From Progne subis subis (taxonomy: Eukaryota; Chordata; Aves; Passeriformes; Hirundinidae), in the NCBI GenBank assembly GCA_022316685.1, contig JAKJHU010000037.1:21599188-21663187 (forward strand): DNA of 64,000 nucleotides, given 5' to 3'. This document shows, piece by piece, positions 59,424-64,000 of the stretch (its first letter is position 1; every line of letters starts with the position of its first letter). Position numbers and translations under genes: made by a program. The notes beneath the pieces were generated by a model. It was not told the DNA's origin, searched no databases, and saw only the letters and a list, made by a program, of their open reading frames with translations.

Positions 59424-60007
59424 CTAAGGAGAAAACATATTTGTCTTATTTATCATAAATCACACACTTGTAAAGGGCTTTTAAGCCACAGACCACAGCA
59501 AGTCAAGCCAGTATCTTAACTGCAGATGCAGTGGAGGACAAAACAGTGAGATAATATCTAACTTGCCTATGTCTTTAATTCACAACTAAAGTTACTGAAG
59601 TGCAACTAGTTTCAGATTTTTTTTTCTTTGTAACTCTTAGTATGATAAATACAGTGCTGTTATGCAAATCTAAGAGGTTGACTGCAAAAAGTTGAAAATA
59701 TTTGTGCTGGTGCCATAAGTGGCATAACGTGATCAAGAGTTATCCACGTCTTTAGGATTATCATGAAAGATAAAGAACAGGACACTGATAACACAGACAC
59801 ATGCTACTATTTTTTGTGCAACAATATAGAATTCTGTCATTTTAAATACTTTTAAGTTCAGTTTCTCTCAGAAGTTAATAAAACAAAGAAGAATAAAGGG
59901 AGTACTGAGAGTGAGCCTCAAGGAATACTTCCTTTTTCATCAGTTTTATCCTTATTACACTTTAAGAATTTTCACATGAAGAAAAATCAAAGAGGACAAA
60001 CCCCCAC
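59424..60007 (-). other. PRKDC: PRKDC intron, 584 bp
   Basis: Phase-0 AT-rich intron with no recognisable element. Confidence 0.85.
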
Positions 60008-60196
60008 CTTCCAGTCCAAAGAAGGCTCTTTTACAAACACATCCATGGTGCTGATGAGGAGGTCTGGATCTGAACGATAAGCCCTCAGGGCATGCACCAT
60101 CACGCTGTAAATGAGTCCCCATTCTTTTACTGGCATCATCAGATTAACGAACTGGCGAGTCAGCCGAAAGGGCATCAGCTCCGGCACACTCAAAAA
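60008..60196 (-). CDS. PRKDC: PRKDC kinase C-lobe exon ([16 protein letters not shown])
   Basis: Sixty-three codons read [58 protein letters not shown] and SLDWK. The acceptor is 'tttggctag' and the donor is AAG|GTGGGG. It follows directly on the activation loop and matches human [20 protein letters not shown] with few changes. Phase 0 to 0. Confidence 0.98.
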
Positions 60197-60633
60197 CTAG
60201 CCAAAGGGGAAGGACAGTCAAAAGAAAACAAGAAGTAAGAAGTCTTGGAACTGAGTGATTAGATGGGAATATTTTATTTTTTTTAAGCCTTGAAATCCTC
60301 TTTGTCACTCCAGTGAAAATAACGTGCAAAAGTAGAACTGTACCAAGTTGTGACATCAAAGCTCTAGTCATGAGTATTCAGTGACAGTGGTTGAAACCAC
60401 GGTTGATCCATGTAAAACACCATCATACTGACTCTGTGGAGTTCTATAGCTCACTGCTTGTCTGAGAATATCTGGACTCAGATATTTTATTCGACTGACT
60501 AGAAATAACTGGTAAAGATTATTTTGCACCAGAACAATGGCAACTGAGGAGCATCAAATCCAGTCCTGAGAGCACACACGTAATCGCGCGTAACAAATGC
60601 AAAAGCTGTGACAAATTAGCTGAAAACAAATAC
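60197..60633 (-). other. PRKDC: PRKDC intron, 437 bp
   Basis: Phase-0 intron without recognisable features. Confidence 0.85.
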
Positions 60634-60835
60634 CTGTGTGGCTGCACCAAAAGCATATCCAAAATCTATTCCCACCATGCCACCTGTCTCCTTGTTAATC
60701 ATGAAGTTGGACAGATGCCGGTCTCCGATCCCAAGTATCCAGTGGCTGATGCACATCAGCGCGTGTGAGCTGGCAAAATGGGAGCGCAGGGCCAGGAAGG
60801 CCTCGGGAGATGTGCTCATTTTCACAAAGGCTCGC
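60634..60835 (-). CDS. PRKDC: PRKDC catalytic-loop exon ([12 protein letters not shown])
   Basis: After completing an arginine codon it reads [59 protein letters not shown] and YAFGAATQ. The catalytic Asp is at 60721-60723, the metal-binding Asn at 60706-60708 and the DFG Asp at 60664-60666, all intact. The acceptor is 'ctgttttgttaag' and the donor is CAG|GTATTT, phase 2 in and 0 out. The residue after DFG is Tyr (60655-60657), where I recall His in human. Confidence 0.98.
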
Positions 60836-60917
60836 CTTAACAAAACAGAATTCGCTTGTTGAGTGCAAAGAAACACCAACATTTGTTTCTCAGTGTGCAG
60901 CCATCAGCAGCACTCAC
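60836..60917 (-). other. PRKDC: PRKDC short intron, 82 bp
   Basis: Very short phase-2 intron between donor CGGTGAGT and acceptor GTTAAG. It reads open in one frame, so a simple ORF search extends the catalytic exon into it. Confidence 0.9.
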
Positions 60918-60989
60918 CGCAGCAGGTCCTCTGGAACGCTGCTCTCCCTGCTTTTGAAGGATGTGACTGCTTCTGTACGGCTGGCATTT
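60918..60989 (-). CDS. PRKDC: PRKDC exon (NASRTEAVTSFKSRE)
   Basis: A 72-base exon whose first base completes an arginine, then NASRTEAVTSFKSRESSVPE and DLL, with CG carried to the next exon to make LLRRAF. The acceptor is 'tttctgctttgcag' and the donor is GCG|GTGAGT. Human has a very similar TETVTSFRKRESKVPADLL. Confidence 0.96.
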
Positions 60990-62215
60990 CTGCAAAGCAG
61001 AAAGAGAAATAAAGGTGGCTGCTGAAATAACAGCCTGCTGGATGTTGAAAGTCAAGATATGCTCATGACCGCAGCAGCGCTGTGGTGCTTACTCCAGTGA
61101 ACAGTACAGCAAGCCACAAAGGATTCACCCCCCAAATTTATTCTGATATTAGAAGTGCGCCATCCTCCCTCTTTCTCCCAACAGTTATTTCCAAGACTGA
61201 CATTCCTAAATACAAAAGAGTATGTGGCTTTGTGTATTTTCCTCCAAATTTAAGTCGATGGTTAAGTTTTAATAAAGCAATACAATCATGTTCCTTCTGG
61301 CTGGACAGTCTCTTCCAAGCAGAGGAATTACGGCCTCAGTTCCATCTCTCAGCAGCAGGCTGAGGCTATACTGACACTAGAAAGTAGTGCAGCAGAGGGG
61401 ATGCAACAGAACTAAAGAACTGGGGCTGAGGGCACTCATGCCATGCAGATTTGGGGAAGGAGGCTTTGTCCTAGCCCATATCCAGCTCCGAATGCTTGTG
61501 AGAGCTGAAATGTGCCAGGTGCTTTCCTTCCAGTCTACTTCCCTCTGAAAGGAGCAGAGTTGAGAAATAGAGGACAGCCCTTTGATACAGCAGACTGAAG
61601 ATGAGTGGGGGTGATTGGGAATTACTTCAAAAGCACATTCTGGATGTGAATACAAGTATTAATTCAGTTAAACGAGTCAAAGTGTTCCTTTAAAAAGCAA
61701 GACACTTGCTAATGCAGGTTATGAGCTTATAAGAAATGCTCTGGAAACTTCACTTCTCACCACCCACAGTGCTAGATCTAGGTAGGTGTGGAAATTCCTC
61801 TGAGAGGATGCTCAGGTCAGGACCTAAACCATCAAATATTCTTAAATTCTCAGTGAATCATGGTGATTTTCTCTGTCCAACTCCAGCAGATGCTTGGGCT
61901 CTGAGGCAGCCTACCTAACTGCATAATCAGGAACAAGACACCTAGAAAATAAAGTTGAAGAGCAGCATCTGCTTCTAGACACTTTCTAAAGGAAGTGAGC
62001 AAGCTTCTGGAAGCATTCCTGTATTCTGGTAGGATTTTTGGCAAGAGGAATTTTGCAGAGCATCTCCAGGATGACAAGTAAAATGAGCAAAAATCAGATC
62101 TAGTCATCATACTGTAATGCAGATCATACTTTTTTTTTCCTGGTATTTCTACATCTCTGTGTGTTTGCACGCTCTAGCTTCTGTATGTCACATGCAATTC
62201 TCTTCTGAAACCTAC
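60990..62215 (-). other. PRKDC: PRKDC intron, about 1.2 kb
   Basis: Phase-2 intron. No repeat or exon was recognised. Open frames at 61082-61363 and 61377-61655 lack support. Confidence 0.85.
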
Positions 62216-62305
62216 CTGTACATAGCAAGGTATCGAGAGATGCCCTGTTCTTTCCCACCCATCTTGGACAGCCACTCAGAATAGGTAGCACGAGGTCCTC
62301 TTGGG
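62216..62305 (-). CDS. PRKDC: PRKDC exon (PRGPRATYSEWLSKMGGK)
   Basis: Its first base closes a carried codon, then PRGPRATYSEWLSKMGGKEQ and GISRYLAMY follow, leaving AG to make arginine with the next exon. The acceptor is 'cgtttttgtccctag' and the donor is CAG|GTAGGT. It aligns with the human PRAPPCEYKDWLTKMSGK region in the kinase insert. Confidence 0.94.
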
Positions 62306-64000
62306 CTAGGGACAAAAACGGAAGAAAAGCACTGATGATTTCCCTGTACGATCTGACTGCTCTCTATTTGATTATCCACAGGCTGTGTGCTGCTCTGACC
62401 CATGAGATTTGTATGCAAAGGAAAAGTCAGGAAGTTACAGCCTAAATTAACTCTAGCCTTGCTATGGAAATGAAATTTATGCAGAGCACAGGCTGATCCA
62501 TTCATCTCCTTCGCCCCAGCTTTGAACACACTTCAGTCATATCTGACAGAAGATTACACATCTCAAAGGTGTTAAATTTGTCCATAGGTACTGTGAGTAT
62601 CTCCAGAAGAAAGGTCCAAAATAATTTCTGTGGGGTGGCAAAGGTACTTTTGACAGTCTTGTAGCCTTTAAGAAGCATTATGTTGCTCACCACAGCACAT
62701 GCTGCCCTTTGTCGTTCCAAATGGGCAGGGAATGCAGGAAGGCAGTTTGGTATCTCCTCAGTGTGCACAAGAGAGGAGGAATGGGTGCTTGAACTTGAGA
62801 TATTAATCCATAAGAAGCCAGTATTCATCAGCCACACTGCTTATGAAATAATTTGATATTTTTCTGCCGTCTTAACTAAATACATCAGATGTTAAACTTC
62901 TATTTCAGAGAGGCAGCAACTTAGCAGAGCAGCCACCTTCTCTCTTCCTTCCAAAACATGTTTTGAAATAGAGAATGCCATTTCCATTTAAGAAGCATTT
63001 ATCAGTTATAGACTGTAGCCCATCACTTTGGGATAAAGGAAAAGGATTTCAAAAATCCAGAAAGTTGTTCCCCCCCACCCCAACCCAAATTTTCCTTTGT
63101 GAGTGCTGTCACTTAACCATAGTTCAATATAAAATACCTTAATTGTCTTGATTGAATAACATATGGGAAAGGGTTTCTTTAAAAAATAAATTATGATCTG
63201 CTTTTAGAAAGATGTTGATCTTCTACACTGAGCATATTATAAATTTCCTCCCCTCACAAGATGGTTCCATGTGAGTCTTCCTTCACTTTCTCACTCAGTG
63301 ACTGAGATCAACATAATACCACTGCTGTTCACAACAGTGAATCAGACAGCAGTAATGCAGGAACTCTAGCAGTTCCTAAACTGCTCACAAATCAAATAAC
63401 CATAGAAATAAAGACTCTTTGGAGTCCAACCTGCCCCATAAATGTTAACTAGTAAAAATAAATTATGACAACAACACTCAGACAAACCCAAACAGAGATT
63501 ATGTAACTAATAACCACATTTGTAAATTAAACCACATTTCTAAATTCCAGGACAGAACTAGGCTGAAATGCCAGAATAAAATCAATTCTACAAATATTCA
63601 ACCTCCAATTACAATCACGAGAAAGCAGTATAATTTATTCAAACCCAGCATTTGTATCAAGTCAGAGGGAGTGCTCTGTTACAGTTTTGTTCTGTGCATT
63701 TGCTGCCAATTTCCATCCCCCATCACTGACTCACTGCTGAACCCAGGTTCTGAATAGCTCTGTCTCTACTCCCTTCCCCTGCCCCCCATTGACCTAAGTC
63801 CATTTCCTGCCTGATCAAATCAAGAGATCAAAATCCTCTGCTTGTAAAATCAATCTGCTGATAAGGAAATGGTGATGATAATGACGTCACACATGATTAT
63901 AATTATAAGCTTCTTGTTTAAACAAGCTGGGTGGAGGATATTCTAGCTACAATGGCACTCATTAAACAAACGGTTGCCAATTACTAATTTGGGTCAGGAA
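62306..64000 (-). other. PRKDC: PRKDC intron running off the right edge
   Basis: No match to the expected upstream PRKDC sequence (the WLENT...MSQEEKA region as remembered from human) was found on the minus strand. The 111-codon frame at 62502-62837 is not kinase sequence. The interval is taken as intron, AT-rich and without recognised repeats. Confidence 0.7.

Larger units (their letters stand above)
57912..64000 (-). other. PRKDC: PRKDC locus, 3' end (gene span seen in window)
   Basis: PRKDC encodes DNA-PKcs, the giant PI3K-like kinase that is recruited by Ku to double-strand breaks and drives non-homologous end joining and V(D)J recombination. Six coding exons are present: 62216-62305, 60918-60989, 60634-60835, 60008-60196, 59284-59423 and 58074-58278. 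All junctions keep phase, giving an uninterrupted C-terminal part of the kinase domain and FATC. The sequence is very close to the human protein as I recall it. The upstream exon before PRGPRATY was not found between 62306 and the window edge, so the rest of the gene lies to the right. Confidence 0.97.

Noticed and set aside
62502..62837. 111-codon minus-strand frame upstream of the PRKDC exon at 62216
   Set aside because: It does not match the expected PRKDC sequence and lies past the acceptor of the adjacent exon, so it is taken as intron.
1..64000. CRISPR arrays, bacterial operons, phage or plasmid genes, tRNA or rRNA genes
   Set aside because: Looked for and not seen. The window is an ordinary vertebrate locus with spliced genes and CR1/LTR repeats.

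Overview
This is a vertebrate, almost certainly avian, nuclear genome window. It is AT-rich and dominated by introns and intergenic DNA. It carries several CR1-type LINE 3' ends in the orientation and wording typical of bird genomes, and two copies of one LTR resembling a family I remember from songbirds, so a passerine is possible but not proven. No bacterial, plasmid or phage-like genes were seen.

Layout. Positions about 3157-46491 on the plus strand hold the 3' half of SPIDR (KIAA0146), the scaffold of homologous-recombination repair. I placed ten exons, the last nine with good confidence. They include a CX2C-X16-CX2C zinc-ribbon split over two exons, the stop codon at 46120-46122 and a short 3' UTR. 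Positions 46492-47975 are a tail-to-tail spacer with its own small CpG-rich block. Positions about 47976-49795 on the minus strand hold intronless CEBPD (C/EBP-delta, 345 aa) inside a large CpG island, with a TATA box, inverted CCAAT and GC box upstream. Positions about 49870-57900 are intergenic, with a CR1 and an LTR copy. Positions about 57912 to the right edge on the minus strand hold the last six coding exons of PRKDC (DNA-PKcs). They cover the PI3K-like catalytic loop, the DFG motif and the FATC tail ending in WEPWM. The rest of PRKDC lies beyond the right edge.

The order SPIDR(+), CEBPD(-), PRKDC(-) matches what I recall of human 8q11.21, so this is a conserved syntenic block. SPIDR acts in homologous recombination (BLM/RAD51) and PRKDC in non-homologous end joining. 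CEBPD is a stress-inducible bZIP factor lying between them. Their adjacency is not evidence of joint regulation.

I found no previously undescribed biological system. The points most worth checking are: an apparent one-base frameshift at the end of a SPIDR exon (34508-34707); a stop-free, in-frame CEBPD 5' leader with a well-placed CUG; an orphan minus-strand terminal-exon-like ORF at 6788-7000 inside a SPIDR intron; and a perfect 34-bp AT palindrome at 19516-19549. Intron and intergenic calls rest on reading by eye, and some SPIDR exons upstream of 19158 are probably still unassigned.
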